Notes: generated by a model not told the origin, from the letters alone. Counted from the stretch's first letter, positions 1 through 8,282 are shown. The stretch is DNA of 64,000 nucleotides from Prevotella sp. UBA2756 (GCA_002353205.1 DEJE01000014.1:63749-127748), one strand, 5' to 3'. A program made the numbers and translations.

Positions 1-276
1 GATAAGGCCGGTGTCAGCCGCGAGTTGAAGGTCAACGAGTGGACCGACGATCAGGCAGCCAAGATCCGTGAAATTATCGGCGCTGAATTCAAAGTGGAAG
101 GTGATCTCCGTTCCGAGATCCAGATGAATATCAAGCGACTGATGGATATTGGTTGCTATCGTGGAGTCCGTCATCGTAATGGTCTTCCCGTTCGCGGTCA
201 GAGCACCAAGAACAATGCCCGTACCCGCAAGGGAAAGAAGAAGACTGTTGCAAACAAGAAGAAAGCCACTAAGTAA
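1..276 (+). CDS. rpsM: 30S ribosomal protein S13 (5' partial)
   Basis: C-terminal part of S13, the small-subunit head protein that contacts the P-site tRNA and bridges to the large subunit. The frame is open from base 1, so the N-terminus lies outside the window. The family-typical stretch CYRGVRHRNGLPVRGQ is followed by a NARTRKGKKK basic tail. An apparent TTG at 25 is internal, not a start. It is the first visible gene of the alpha operon; rpsK follows after 38 nt. The order rpsM-rpsK-rpsD-rpoA-rplQ supports the call. Confidence 0.97.
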   Translation, partial: DKAGVSRELKVNEWTDDQAAKIREIIGAEFKVEGDLRSEIQMNIKRLMDIGCYRGVRHRNGLPVRGQSTKNNARTRKGKKKTVANKKKATK

Positions 277-314
277 TTAACAATTGACAGTTAACAATTC
301 ACAATTGAAGAATC

Positions 315-701
315 ATGGCAAAGAAAACAGTCGCTAAGAAAAGAAACGTGAAGGTTGACGCGTTTGGTCAGCTCCACGTTCACAGCTCTTTTAATAATAT
401 CATCGTTTCATTGGCCAACAGCGAGGGTCAGGTCATCTCTTGGTCTTCTGCTGGTAAGATGGGCTTCCGCGGTTCCAAGAAGAACACTCCCTACGCAGCA
501 CAGATGGCTGCCGAGGACTGTGCAAAGATTGCATACGATCTTGGACTGCGCAAGGTGAAAGCCTACGTCAAAGGACCGGGTAACGGTCGTGAGAGTGCTA
601 TCCGTGCCATCCACGGTGCAGGTATTGAAGTGACAGAGATCGTCGACGTCACTCCGCTGCCGCACAATGGCTGCCGTCCTCCGAAACGTCGTCGTGTATA
701 A
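315..701 (+). CDS. rpsK: 30S ribosomal protein S11
   Basis: S11 of the small-subunit platform, near the E site. The 128-residue length is normal. It shows the family core GQLHVHSSFNNIIVSLAN, then KGPGNGRESAIRAI and the C-terminal DVTPLPHNGCRPPKRRRV. The gap from rpsM is 38 nt and holds short AT-rich near-repeats (AACAATTGACAGTTAAC and similar). It is cotranscribed with rpsM and rpsD. Overlapping frames on the other strand are shadows. Confidence 0.98.
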   Translation: MAKKTVAKKRNVKVDAFGQLHVHSSFNNIIVSLANSEGQVISWSSAGKMGFRGSKKNTPYAAQMAAEDCAKIAYDLGLRKVKAYVKGPGNGRESAIRAIHGAGIEVTEIVDVTPLPHNGCRPPKRRRV

Positions 702-712
702 CATCAATCAAT

Positions 713-773
713 AAAAATGAAAAATGGCGGTCTTCCACCTGTGAGTGATCATCAGCGGCAGTCTTTCATTTTT
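713..773 (+). promoter_or_regulatory. Hairpin leader ahead of rpsD (candidate S4 autoregulatory site)
   Basis: The 87-nt gap between rpsK and rpsD contains a 10-bp perfect stem: AAAAATGAAA at 713-722 pairs with TTTCATTTTT at 764-773. It encloses about 41 nt that include a TGATCA palindrome and ends 15 nt before the rpsD start. S4 autoregulates the alpha operon in other bacteria through an mRNA leader, but the site there differs. That this hairpin binds S4 is inference. Confidence 0.4.
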
Positions 774-788
774 CGAATATAAAGTATT

Positions 789-1394
789 ATGGCAAGATAT
801 ATTGGACCGAAATCAAAAATCGCACGCCGTTTTGGTGAAGCCATCTTCGGCGCAGACAAAGTTTTGTCCAGGAGAAACTTCCCTCCTGGACAGCATGGCA
901 ACAACCGTCGCCGCAAAATGTCGGAGTACGGCGTCATGCTGGCAGAGAAGCAGAAGGCTAAATATACTTATGGTGTATTAGAGCGTCAGTTCCGTAATAT
1001 GTTTGAGAATGCTGCCAAGGCCGAGGGCATCACTGGTGAGGTGTTGCTTCAGAACCTGGAGAGCCGTCTCGACAATGTCGTGTTCCGTCTGGGCATCGCT
1101 CCCACACGTGCAGCCGCCCGTCAGCTGGTAGGCCATAAGCACATCATCGTCGACGGCCAAGTGGTTAACATTCCTTCATATTCAGTCAAGCCGGGTCAGA
1201 TTGTCGGAGTGCGCGAGAAGTCGAAGTCGCTCGAAGTCATCGAGGCTGCTCTTGCTGGTTTCAACCACAGCAAGTATCCTTGGATCGAGTGGGACGAGCA
1301 GACGAAGAGCGGTAAGTTCCTCCACAAGCCCGAGCGTGCAGACATCCCTGAAAACATTAAGGAGCAGTTAATCGTTGAGTTGTACTCTAAATAA
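789..1394 (+). CDS. rpsD: 30S ribosomal protein S4
   Basis: S4 nucleates assembly of the small-subunit body by binding 16S rRNA. It has 201 residues, normal for the family. The N-terminal helical part starts MARYIGPKSKIARRFGE. The S4 RNA-binding domain follows at about residues 92-155 (LESRLDNVVFRLGIAPTRAA, then QLVGHKHIIVDGQVVNIPS). The zinc-binding Cys cluster found in some S4 proteins is absent, as in C-minus S4 forms. It lies between rpsK and rpoA, and rpoA starts 11 nt after the stop. Confidence 0.98.
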   Translation: MARYIGPKSKIARRFGEAIFGADKVLSRRNFPPGQHGNNRRRKMSEYGVMLAEKQKAKYTYGVLERQFRNMFENAAKAEGITGEVLLQNLESRLDNVVFRLGIAPTRAAARQLVGHKHIIVDGQVVNIPSYSVKPGQIVGVREKSKSLEVIEAALAGFNHSKYPWIEWDEQTKSGKFLHKPERADIPENIKEQLIVELYSK

Positions 1395-1405
1395 TCATTA
1401 AATTA

Positions 1406-2398
1406 ATGGCGATATTAGCATTTCAAAAACCCGACAAAGTAGTAATGCTGGAGGCTAACGAGCGGTTCGGCAAGTTCGAATTCCGACCCTTGGAGCCTGG
1501 CTTTGGCGTCACCGTCGGTAACGCCTTGCGCCGCATTCTCTTGTCATCGCTTGAGGGTTATGCCATCAACACCATCAAGATCGGCGGTGTTGAGCATGAG
1601 TTCTCCTCAGTGCCCGGTGTCAAGGAGGATGTCACCAACATTATCTTGAACTTGAAGCAAGTACGCTTCAAGCAAGTAGTAGAAGAATTCGAGAACGAGA
1701 AGGTCAGTATCACCGTAGAGAACTCACTGCAGTTCACAGCCGGTGATATAGGCAAATATCTGACTGGATTTGAAGTGTTAAACCCAGATTTGGTGATTTG
1801 TCATTTAGATGCCAAAGCTTCGATGCAGATAGACCTTACCATCAACAAAGGTCGCGGATATGTTCCATCTGAAGAGAACCGCGAGTTCTGCACCGACGTC
1901 AACGTTATTCCTATCGATTCTATTTACACACCTATCCGCAACGTCAAGTTCGCTGTCGAGCCCTATCGTGTCGAGCAGAAGACCGACTACGACAAGCTCG
2001 TCATCGAGGTGACAACGGATGGTTCCATTCACCCGAAAGACGCGCTGAAAGAGGCTGCCAAAATCCTCATCTATCACTTCATGCTCTTCTCCGACGAGAA
2101 GATCACCCTCGAGAACAATGATGTCGAGACCAACCAGGAGTTTGATGAGGAAGTGCTGCACATGCGTCAGCTGTTGAAGACGCGACTGATCGACATGAAC
2201 CTGTCCGTCAGAGCACTCAACTGTCTGAAGGCTGCCGACGTCGATACACTCGGCGATCTCGTGCAGTACAACAAGACCGACCTCCTGAAGTTCCGCAACT
2301 TCGGTAAGAAATCGCTTTCTGAGCTTGATGATTTGCTCGAGAGTCTGAATCTGTCGTTTGGAACCGATATTTCAAAGTACAAATTGGAGAAAGACTGA
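1406..2398 (+). CDS. rpoA: DNA-directed RNA polymerase subunit alpha
   Basis: Alpha subunit, the dimer that scaffolds RNA polymerase assembly. It has 330 residues. The N-terminal assembly domain contains NALRRILLSSLEGYAI around residue 40. The C-terminal domain (about 255-320) has the helix-hairpin-helix region LSVRALNCLKAADVDTLGDL and KFRNFGKKSLSELDDLL, which contacts promoter DNA and activators. It is cotranscribed between rpsD and rplQ, the standard arrangement. Confidence 0.99.
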   Translation: MAILAFQKPDKVVMLEANERFGKFEFRPLEPGFGVTVGNALRRILLSSLEGYAINTIKIGGVEHEFSSVPGVKEDVTNIILNLKQVRFKQVVEEFENEKVSITVENSLQFTAGDIGKYLTGFEVLNPDLVICHLDAKASMQIDLTINKGRGYVPSEENREFCTDVNVIPIDSIYTPIRNVKFAVEPYRVEQKTDYDKLVIEVTTDGSIHPKDALKEAAKILIYHFMLFSDEKITLENNDVETNQEFDEEVLHMRQLLKTRLIDMNLSVRALNCLKAADVDTLGDLVQYNKTDLLKFRNFGKKSLSELDDLLESLNLSFGTDISKYKLEKD

Positions 2399-2421
2399 TT
2401 CTCCTGAATTAAAAAGAAAAA

Positions 2422-2919
2422 ATGAGACACGGAAAGAAATTCAATCATCTGGGTCGTACTGCTGACCACCGTCAAGCCATGTTGGCAAACATGTCAATCT
2501 CGCTGATCATGCACAAAAGAATCACTACGACCCTCGCCAAGGCCAAGGCCCTGAAGAAGTACGTCGAGCCGCTGCTCACCCGCTCTAAGGATGACAGCAC
2601 CAACTCGCGTCGCGTCGTATTCCGCTATCTGCAGAACAAAGAGGCCATGAAGGAGCTCTTTGGTCCGGTAGCACAGAAAATCGGCGACCGTCCCGGTGGT
2701 TACACACGCGTAATCAAGCTCGGTCACCGTCAGGGTGATGGTGCCGACATCGCTTTCATCGAGCTCGTCGACTTCGATGAGAACATGGCAAAGGCTCCCA
2801 AGGCTGCCAAGCGCACACGTCGCGGTGGCAAGAAGAAGGCCGAGGGCACCGAAGCCGCAGCTCCCGCAGCTACCGAGGCTCCCACAGCTCCCGTCGAGGA
2901 AGAGGCAAAGGCCGAGTAA
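2422..2919 (+). CDS. rplQ: 50S ribosomal protein L17
   Basis: L17 lies near the polypeptide exit tunnel. The core (about residues 1-120) begins MRHGKKFNHLGRTADHRQAM and contains GDRPGGYTRVIKLGHRQGD. At 165 residues it is longer than a minimal L17 because of a low-complexity Lys then Ala/Pro/Glu-rich tail from about residue 125 (RTRRGGKKK, then repeated APAATEAP-like segments). Such tails are seen on ribosomal proteins of this group and are probably disordered. Last gene of the alpha operon; a terminator follows. Confidence 0.98.
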   Translation: MRHGKKFNHLGRTADHRQAMLANMSISLIMHKRITTTLAKAKALKKYVEPLLTRSKDDSTNSRRVVFRYLQNKEAMKELFGPVAQKIGDRPGGYTRVIKLGHRQGDGADIAFIELVDFDENMAKAPKAAKRTRRGGKKKAEGTEAAAPAATEAPTAPVEEEAKAE

Positions 2920-2957
2920 TCGTTGGCAAAGAGCCTCCCAGAGGCTATCGATACAAG

Positions 2958-2997
2958 AAACCGCTAAGCGCCAGGATGCGTTTAGCGGTTTTTTTTA
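2958..2997 (+). terminator. Rho-independent terminator of the alpha operon
   Basis: AAACCGCTAA pairs with TTAGCGGTTT around a GCGCCAGGATGCG-type loop and is followed by a run of eight T. It lies 40 nt after the rplQ stop. Confidence 0.93.
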
Positions 2998-3028
2998 TGT
3001 CCGGAAGGGGCGGCACGGCCGCCCTCCC

Positions 3029-4099
3029 TTATTTCCTGAAGAAGAGAGTTCGGCCGATTGTGTAGTTCACCGTCAGGCATTGGTGCCAGTTCATTCCGCC
3101 GTCGGTGAAGTTCACCTGCAGACCTGTGCTCACCGCCACGTTCTTGTCGCGCACGATGTCGTAGCCGATCTCCGTATGGCTGTACCAAGGCGAGTGCATG
3201 ATGGCGTCGCCCCAGTAGTATTTCCCGAAGTCTTGAACACCGAAATGCTGCTGCCGCTTCCCCGCATAGACGGTCTGCAAGAGCGAGAGCCGCTTCCACC
3301 GCGCCTTGATGTCGGCCACGAAGCCGATGGGCAGGTGCCACTTCTTGACGCTCGGGTCGCGGTCGCGGTCGGCGGCGAGCAGGAATCCCGTCCTGATGTC
3401 CACGTTGTCGAACCACGCCACGCGGTTCATGTTCAGCCCCACGTAGCCGTGCGTCAGTATGTAGTCGTGAATCCAGTCAATCTCCTTTCGTGAGATGTCG
3501 CTCGTGATGGCATAGTGGTAGACCAGGTTGTCGAGACCCATCTGGAAGGCCCCCGACCTGAACTGCGCGGTCACACCCACCATGAACTGCTCGCGCACGG
3601 TCATGTCCTGCTTCGCTATCCAGTCGATAAACGCCTCCACGTAGCCCTTGTCGCCGGTGTAGAGGAAGTCGAAGCCCGTCATGTTCGGCCGGTAATAACG
3701 TATGGAGTCGCAGATGAAGTAGTCGGGCATCTGCTCCTTCATCAGCCGTCTCGGGTACGAGCCGAAGACGAAGCGCAGCCCCCGGTCGTCGTATTTGTAG
3801 TAGGCGTAGGGCTTGCCGTCGGTGAAGACGTCCTTCGTGCCGGGCTCCACCAGCGCGTCGTAGCCCACGTTGAGCGAGTGGTGCTCGTTCCTGCTGCTCA
3901 CCGACAGCTGCGGAGCCACCCACAGCCCGAAGTGCGTCATGTCTCGGCGGTAGCTGTTGTCGCCTTCCACGTTGTCGAAGAAGCCGCGGGTGTCAATCTG
4001 CAAGTCCACCTTCTGTGCGCCCGCCGGCAGTGATGTGGCAGCCATCATCGTGAGGGCTGCCACCATCCATGTCTTTGTTTTTGAAATCGTTTCTTTCAC
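3029..4099 (-). CDS. Secreted, probable outer-membrane beta-barrel protein of unknown function
   Basis: A 356-residue protein with an N-terminal signal peptide (WMVAALTMMAATSLPAGAQ). The rest is rich in alternating aromatic/polar stretches such as HFGLWVAPQLSVSS, LRFVFGSYPRRLM and FMVGVTAQFRSGAFQMGLD, which suggests amphipathic beta strands in the outer membrane. I do not recognise the family. The start is GTG at 4099; a TAACTTTG -7 element lies only 7 nt upstream, so the message may be nearly leaderless. It stands alone, convergent with the alpha operon. Confidence 0.7.
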   Translation of the reverse strand: MKETISKTKTWMVAALTMMAATSLPAGAQKVDLQIDTRGFFDNVEGDNSYRRDMTHFGLWVAPQLSVSSRNEHHSLNVGYDALVEPGTKDVFTDGKPYAYYKYDDRGLRFVFGSYPRRLMKEQMPDYFICDSIRYYRPNMTGFDFLYTGDKGYVEAFIDWIAKQDMTVREQFMVGVTAQFRSGAFQMGLDNLVYHYAITSDISRKEIDWIHDYILTHGYVGLNMNRVAWFDNVDIRTGFLLAADRDRDPSVKKWHLPIGFVADIKARWKRLSLLQTVYAGKRQQHFGVQDFGKYYWGDAIMHSPWYSHTEIGYDIVRDKNVAVSTGLQVNFTDGGMNWHQCLTVNYTIGRTLFFRK

Positions 4100-4106
4100 T
4101 GGAGTG

Positions 4107-4114
4107 CAAAGTTA
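4107..4114 (-). promoter_or_regulatory. Bacteroidetes -7 promoter element (TAACTTTG)
   Basis: TAACTTTG on the minus strand matches TAnnTTTG. Its last base lies 7 nt before the GTG start of the putative outer-membrane protein. Confidence 0.55.
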
Positions 4115-4405
4115 TTATAGGCTGTTCTCACTTGCCTTGGCGCTACAAGGGCAAGACAAGCAGAGCCGTCTATGACATGCGGCAAAGGTAAGCATAAAAC
4201 CTGAGATATTCAATTCTTTTGGTCGATTATTTCATTCGCGCGTGCTTTTTCTTTCTCCGTTTCGTGCGTCCGGCAGCGTTTTGGCCTGCCGTCTCATTTG
4301 TTTAGCCGTGCCGTCTGAATTGTTTTGCCGTGCAATCTCAATTGTTTTGCTCAGCAATTTAAATTGTTTTGCCGTGCAATCTCAATTGTTTTGCTCAGCA
4401 ATTAA
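4115..4405. other. Intergenic gap with decaying 22-bp repeat
   Basis: No gene is supported here. The left part has no evident signal on the plus strand. The right part is the 22-bp tandem repeat listed separately, which runs directly into the first codon of the truncated LRR gene. Confidence 0.6.
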
Positions 4406-4406
4406 A
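4278..4406 (+). repeat. 22-bp tandem repeat, 4 good plus 2 degenerate copies
   Basis: Units at 4319-4340, 4341-4362, 4363-4384 and 4385-4406 all begin ATTGTTTTGC and end in variants of CGTGCAATCTCA or TCAGCAATTTAA, which alternate. Degenerate copies lie at 4296-4318 and 4278-4295. The period is not a multiple of three, so it is not coding. The last unit merges with the ATG of the LRR fragment. Confidence 0.85.
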
Positions 4407-5158
4407 TGGAACTGCAGCGCGGAAACGTGTCGGGCAACGGCTATCTGGAGTCGCTCGACGTAACGAAGAACACAGGCTTGCTGACGCTGAAGTGCTATGA
4501 TACGATCATCGGATCGCTCGACTTGTCGAAGAACACGAATCTGACGGAGCTGTATTGTAATGATACCTGGATTGAATCGCTCAATGTCAGCGAGCTCGAT
4601 AAGCTGCAAACCATAGAGTGCCAACGGTGTCGGCTGACACAGCTGGATGTTTCTTCGTGTAAGGCGTTAAAGAAACTATGGTGCATTGACAACCAATTGA
4701 CCAGTCTGAATCTCGTTTTCAACATGAACCTTGAAAATGTAGAGTGTGAAGGTAATCAGCTCACCCAATTCCTGCTGCCCACCAATGCCAGCACACTGCA
4801 GTTTGTCGATTGCTCAAAGAACCGTCTGGCCGGCGCAAGCATGTGGGCAACGATGTCGAGCCTGCCCGTGGTGAACAGCGGCTTCTTCTGCGTAACGACG
4901 AGTGATGCCTCTGAAGGCAACGTGCTGACCGACGAACAGCTGTTGGTTGCCGTGCAGCGAGGCTGGACGGCCTTCAATTACGACAACGGCACCTTCGTGC
5001 CTTATTCGCTCGGCATCGTTACCGGTGTGGATGGCGTCGACAACAGTCGGCCGGCCATCGACCATGCAGCTCCGATCTACAACCTGAACGGTCAGCGCGT
5101 GGAGCATCCCGTGAAGGGCAACATCTACATACAGAACGGGAGGAAGATGCGGTTTTAA
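4406..5158 (+). CDS. Leucine-rich repeat protein, N-terminally truncated
   Basis: A 250-residue frame with about five Cys-containing LRR units of the LTSLNL..N..L..V.C..NQLT type (residues 15-140), a linker, and the C-terminal tail PIYNLNGQRVEHPVKG..YIQNGRKM that ends many secreted Bacteroidales proteins. Family members normally start with a signal peptide and more repeats. Here the ATG follows a tandem repeat, with an in-frame stop immediately upstream and no visible ribosome-binding site or signal peptide. I infer a 5'-deleted remnant, possibly not expressed. Confidence 0.6.
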   Translation: MELQRGNVSGNGYLESLDVTKNTGLLTLKCYDTIIGSLDLSKNTNLTELYCNDTWIESLNVSELDKLQTIECQRCRLTQLDVSSCKALKKLWCIDNQLTSLNLVFNMNLENVECEGNQLTQFLLPTNASTLQFVDCSKNRLAGASMWATMSSLPVVNSGFFCVTTSDASEGNVLTDEQLLVAVQRGWTAFNYDNGTFVPYSLGIVTGVDGVDNSRPAIDHAAPIYNLNGQRVEHPVKGNIYIQNGRKMRF

Positions 5159-5326
5159 TGCGTAATTCATAATGCATAGTTAATAATGCATAATTCATAA
5201 TTCAAGGTTTTGCGCCGCTTTGCTCTTGCAGGGCGGCGCATCGCTTTTGTGCCTGTCGTTGGAGCTTTTAGGGAAATCCCTATGTTAAATTAGGGAAAAA
5301 CTATTCCGTCGGTTCCGTTTTTTCAC

Positions 5327-5334
5327 TATCTTTG
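5327..5334 (+). promoter_or_regulatory. -7 promoter element (TATCTTTG) of the lipoprotein gene
   Basis: TATCTTTG matches TAnnTTTG. It lies 33 nt before the ATG at 5368, giving a leader of about 25-28 nt. The gap upstream (5160-5230) holds short AT-rich near-repeats (TAATTCATAATGCATAG). Confidence 0.65.
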
Positions 5335-5367
5335 CACCGAAATCATTAATCATTCAATATTACGGAT

Positions 5368-6177
5368 ATGAAGAAGGTAGCGATATTTGCAGTCAGTGCT
5401 GCTCTGATGCTGAGCAGCTGTGGTTCGTACATGGCTTCGGGAGCCTACACCGGTTCGTCGCTGGGCTCTATTCTCGGCTCGGCTATCGGCGGACTGAGCG
5501 GCGGACCGCGGGGTAGCGACTGGGGCACCATCATCGGCATGGCTGGCGGCGCCGTGGTGGGAACGGCCATCGGCAGTGCGGCCGACAAGGCGCAGCAAGA
5601 GCGCATCTCCGACTATCACCAGCGCATTCAGGATCGCGAGGATGCCCGCCAGAGCGGTTATTACAACCGTCAGCAGGAGACGCAGGGCTACGACAACAGC
5701 GGCTTCAACCCCGGCAATACGGGCGACGACCGCATCGACTTCGACATGCCAGCACCCAAGGGTGCCACGGGCAGCGCGCCGAGCGTGTCGAGCCGCAGCC
5801 TCTCTGCCACCGGCGTGAAGGCCAACGGTCCGCAGCTCGTCATCTCCAACGTGCACTATGAGGACCAGGGGAGCGATAACGTGCTCAAGGCCGGCGAGGT
5901 GAACAAGATTTCGTTCGACCTGAAGAACCTCTCGGGCACAACCGTCTACGACGTGGAGCCGCAGGTCGTGGAGACCACCGGCAACCGCCATATCCTCGTC
6001 TCACCGTCCATCCGCGTGGAGAGCATCGCTCCCGGCAGCGGCATACGCTACACGGCCACCATCGTGGGCGACCGCAGTCTGCGCAAGGGCTATGCCAACT
6101 TCGAGATCAGCGCGAAGGCCTCCAACGGTGCCTCTGCCGTCGCGCAGAACTTCGAGGTGGAGACGGCACGCCGATGA
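5368..6177 (+). CDS. Glycine-zipper lipoprotein with C-terminal beta-sandwich-like domain
   Basis: A 269-residue lipoprotein: the signal peptide ends in the lipobox LSSCGS (Cys about residue 18). A glycine-zipper segment (about 25-75: GSSLGSILGSAIGGL, GMAGGAVVGTAIGSA) resembles membrane-inserting two-helix Gly-zipper domains. A charged Gln/Arg-rich linker follows. A C-terminal domain (about 150-265) with LVISNVHYEDQ, AGEVNKISFDLKNLSGTTVY and RKGYANFEISA looks like a CARDB/immunoglobulin-like fold. Exact function unknown; probably an envelope structural or surface protein. It has its own promoter and is convergent with rlpA. Confidence 0.7.
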   Translation: MKKVAIFAVSAALMLSSCGSYMASGAYTGSSLGSILGSAIGGLSGGPRGSDWGTIIGMAGGAVVGTAIGSAADKAQQERISDYHQRIQDREDARQSGYYNRQQETQGYDNSGFNPGNTGDDRIDFDMPAPKGATGSAPSVSSRSLSATGVKANGPQLVISNVHYEDQGSDNVLKAGEVNKISFDLKNLSGTTVYDVEPQVVETTGNRHILVSPSIRVESIAPGSGIRYTATIVGDRSLRKGYANFEISAKASNGASAVAQNFEVETARR

Positions 6178-6228
6178 AACACGACAAACAACAAAATTGG
6201 ATTATGTGATAGGGCGTTAGCAGAATGT

Positions 6229-6780
6229 CTAACGTGCAGGTCTACTGATGACCCCAACAGCGGCAGGCGCATGGCTTGCCGCTTTTTCTTTTCCTGCCGG
6301 CAGGATGGGCAGCATCTCGAAGCGCGGCTGCTCTTGCAGCATCTCGGTGACGGTCTCAACCTTCCTCTCGGCAGGGTCGGCAGGGGAGGCGTCGGCGGAG
6401 GGGTAGGGAACGTCGACTTCCATTCCGGGCTTGAAGACGTAGACGTCGACGTTGATGACACCGGCGGCCAGCATGCCCAGCTCCTTGGCGGCGCGCCACG
6501 ACAGGTCGACGATGCGTCCGCGGCCGAACGGTCCGCGGTCGGTCACCTTCACCACGACGCTGCGTCCCGTGCGCTGGTTCACCACCTTGAGCAGCGTGCC
6601 GAAGGGGTGCTTCCTGTGGGCGCAGAACATGCTGTCGTTGTGATAGCGCAGTCCGCTGCTCATCTTCCGGCCCTGCATGCGCCGGGCGTAGTAGGAGGCT
6701 TTCCCTTTCTCCTGTGCTTCCACGGGGAGCCCTACAGCGAGAAAGAGAAAAACAAAAAGGCAGCGGATGGCACGCGACAT
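6229..6780 (-). CDS. rlpA: RlpA-family septal ring lytic transglycosylase
   Basis: RlpA proteins carry a double-psi beta-barrel and cleave or bind denuded glycan strands at the division site. Seen here: a signal peptide (FVFLFLAVGLPVEAQ), then GKASYYARRMQGRKMSSG and VVVKVTDRGPFGRGRIVDLS, where the Asp/Arg/Gly residues are the barrel hallmark, and ELGMLAAGVINVDVYV. No SPOR domain is present. I chose the ATG at 6780, which starts directly at the signal peptide; an ATG at 6822 is possible. The last 20 codons overlap a terminator hairpin for the convergent lipoprotein gene. It lies downstream of gdhA on the same strand. Confidence 0.85.
   Translation of the reverse strand: MSRAIRCLFVFLFLAVGLPVEAQEKGKASYYARRMQGRKMSSGLRYHNDSMFCAHRKHPFGTLLKVVNQRTGRSVVVKVTDRGPFGRGRIVDLSWRAAKELGMLAAGVINVDVYVFKPGMEVDVPYPSADASPADPAERKVETVTEMLQEQPRFEMLPILPAGKEKAASHAPAAVGVISRPAR
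6259..6293 (+). terminator. Terminator of the lipoprotein gene, embedded in the rlpA 3' end
   Basis: AGCGGCA pairs with TTGCCGCT around a short loop and is followed by TTTTCTTTT on the plus strand. It lies 82 nt after the lipoprotein stop and inside the last codons of rlpA on the other strand. Confidence 0.65.
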
Positions 6781-6846
6781 GCCATCCCTGCCTTTACTGC
6801 TTGGGTGTTTCCGATTATTCAATATCTTGATGTTGTTAACCGGATT

Positions 6847-6878
6847 CTCCGTCGGGCGGGCTGCTGCCGCCGATGGAG
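6847..6878 (-). other. Strong hairpin between gdhA and rlpA
   Basis: On the minus strand CTCC-TCG-GCGG pairs with CCGC-CGA-GGAG around a short loop. It has no T-run, so it may stabilise or process a gdhA-rlpA transcript rather than terminate it. Confidence 0.4.
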
Positions 6879-6895
6879 AGCACAGGAGCCTCGGC

Positions 6896-8233
6896 TTAGA
6901 CGATGCCCTGGGCCATCATGGCGTTGGCCACCTTCATGAATCCGGCGATGTTAGCACCTTTCACATAGTTGATGTAGCCGTCTTCCTTGCCATACTTCAT
7001 GCACTGAGCGTGGATGCCGGCCATAATCGTATGCAGCTTCTGGTCCACCTCCTCGGCGCTCCAGCCCATACGCATGGAGTTCTGCGTCATCTCAAGGCCC
7101 GATGTGGCCACGCCACCGGCGTTGACGGCCTTGCCGGGAGCGAAGAGCTGCTTGGCGGCGATGAACTTGTCGACGGCTTCTGCCGTGCATCCCATGTTCG
7201 ACACCTCGGCTACGCAGAGCGGTTTGTTGGCCAGGATGGCGTCGGCGTCGGCACCGTTGAGCTCGTTTTGTGTGGCGCATGGCAGATAAATGTCGGCCTT
7301 GACCTCCCACGGTTTCTTTCCCGGGAAGAACTTGCTGCCGGGGAATTCCTCCTCGTAGGGCGAGCAGATGTCGTTGCCGCTGGCGCGCAGTTCGAGCATG
7401 TATTCAATCTTCTCGGCATCAAGGCCGGCCTCGTCGAGGATGTATCCGTCGGGTCCGCTGATGGTGATGACCTTAGCTCCCAGCTCGGTAGCCTTCTTGG
7501 CAGCACCCCAGGCCACGTTTCCGAAGCCCGAGAGAGCGATGGTCTTGCCCTTGATGTCGATGCCTGCGGTCTCGAGCATGTGGTGCACGAAGTAGAGAGC
7601 GCCGTAGCCTGTTGCCTCCGGGCGCAGGATGGAGCCGCCCCATTCCAGTCCCTTGCCGGTGAGCGTGGCACCGTGGAACTGTCCGGTGATGCGCTTGTAC
7701 TGTCCGAAGAGGTAGCCGATCTCGCGTCCGCCAACACCGATGTCGCCTGCGGGAACGTCCATGTCGGGACCGATGACCTTATAGAGTTCAGTCATAAACG
7801 ACTGGCAGAAGCGCATGATCTCAGCGTCACTCTTGCCGCGCGGTGCGAAGTCGGAGCCGCCCTTGCCGCCGCCCATGGGCAGCGTGGTGAGTGCGTTCTT
7901 GAAAGTCTGCTCGAAGCCGAGGAATTTCAGTATCGAGAGGTTCACCGACGGGTGGAAACGCAGTCCGCCTTTGTACGGGCCGATGGCGCTGTTGAACTGT
8001 ACGCGGTAGCCGATGTTCACCTGCACCTCGCCTTTGTCGTCGACCCAGGGCACGCGGAAGGTGGTGATGCGCTCGGGTTCCACGATGCGCTCCACGATCT
8101 TTGCCTTCTCAAATTCGGGATGCTGGTTGTAGACGTCTTGGATAGAGGTCAGCACTTCTCTCACGGCCTGCAGGAACTCGGCCTCACCTGGATGCTTCTG
8201 CTCCAGATTCTGCATAATTTTTTCAACGTTCAT
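6896..8233 (-). CDS. gdhA: NADP-dependent glutamate dehydrogenase
   Basis: Interconverts 2-oxoglutarate plus ammonia and glutamate, the main ammonia-assimilation step in many gut Bacteroidales. The 445 residues match the hexameric bacterial class. Substrate-binding and catalytic segments are visible: GPYKGGLRFHPSVNLS, TLPMGGGKGGSDF (catalytic Lys) and PAGDIGVGGREIGYLFGQYK. The nucleotide-binding motif LSGFGNVAWGAA is near residue 240. Preference for NADP is inferred from overall class similarity. It has its own promoter about 50 nt upstream. Confidence 0.96.
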   Translation of the reverse strand: MNVEKIMQNLEQKHPGEAEFLQAVREVLTSIQDVYNQHPEFEKAKIVERIVEPERITTFRVPWVDDKGEVQVNIGYRVQFNSAIGPYKGGLRFHPSVNLSILKFLGFEQTFKNALTTLPMGGGKGGSDFAPRGKSDAEIMRFCQSFMTELYKVIGPDMDVPAGDIGVGGREIGYLFGQYKRITGQFHGATLTGKGLEWGGSILRPEATGYGALYFVHHMLETAGIDIKGKTIALSGFGNVAWGAAKKATELGAKVITISGPDGYILDEAGLDAEKIEYMLELRASGNDICSPYEEEFPGSKFFPGKKPWEVKADIYLPCATQNELNGADADAILANKPLCVAEVSNMGCTAEAVDKFIAAKQLFAPGKAVNAGGVATSGLEMTQNSMRMGWSAEEVDQKLHTIMAGIHAQCMKYGKEDGYINYVKGANIAGFMKVANAMMAQGIV

Positions 8234-8282
8234 AAATTAGATTATTTTTAGTTAAACTTACATAGTGTCACGTTTGATAGGG

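Noticed and set aside
4278..4406. 22-bp repeats as a CRISPR array
   Set aside because: The units are contiguous without spacers, and no cas genes are present.
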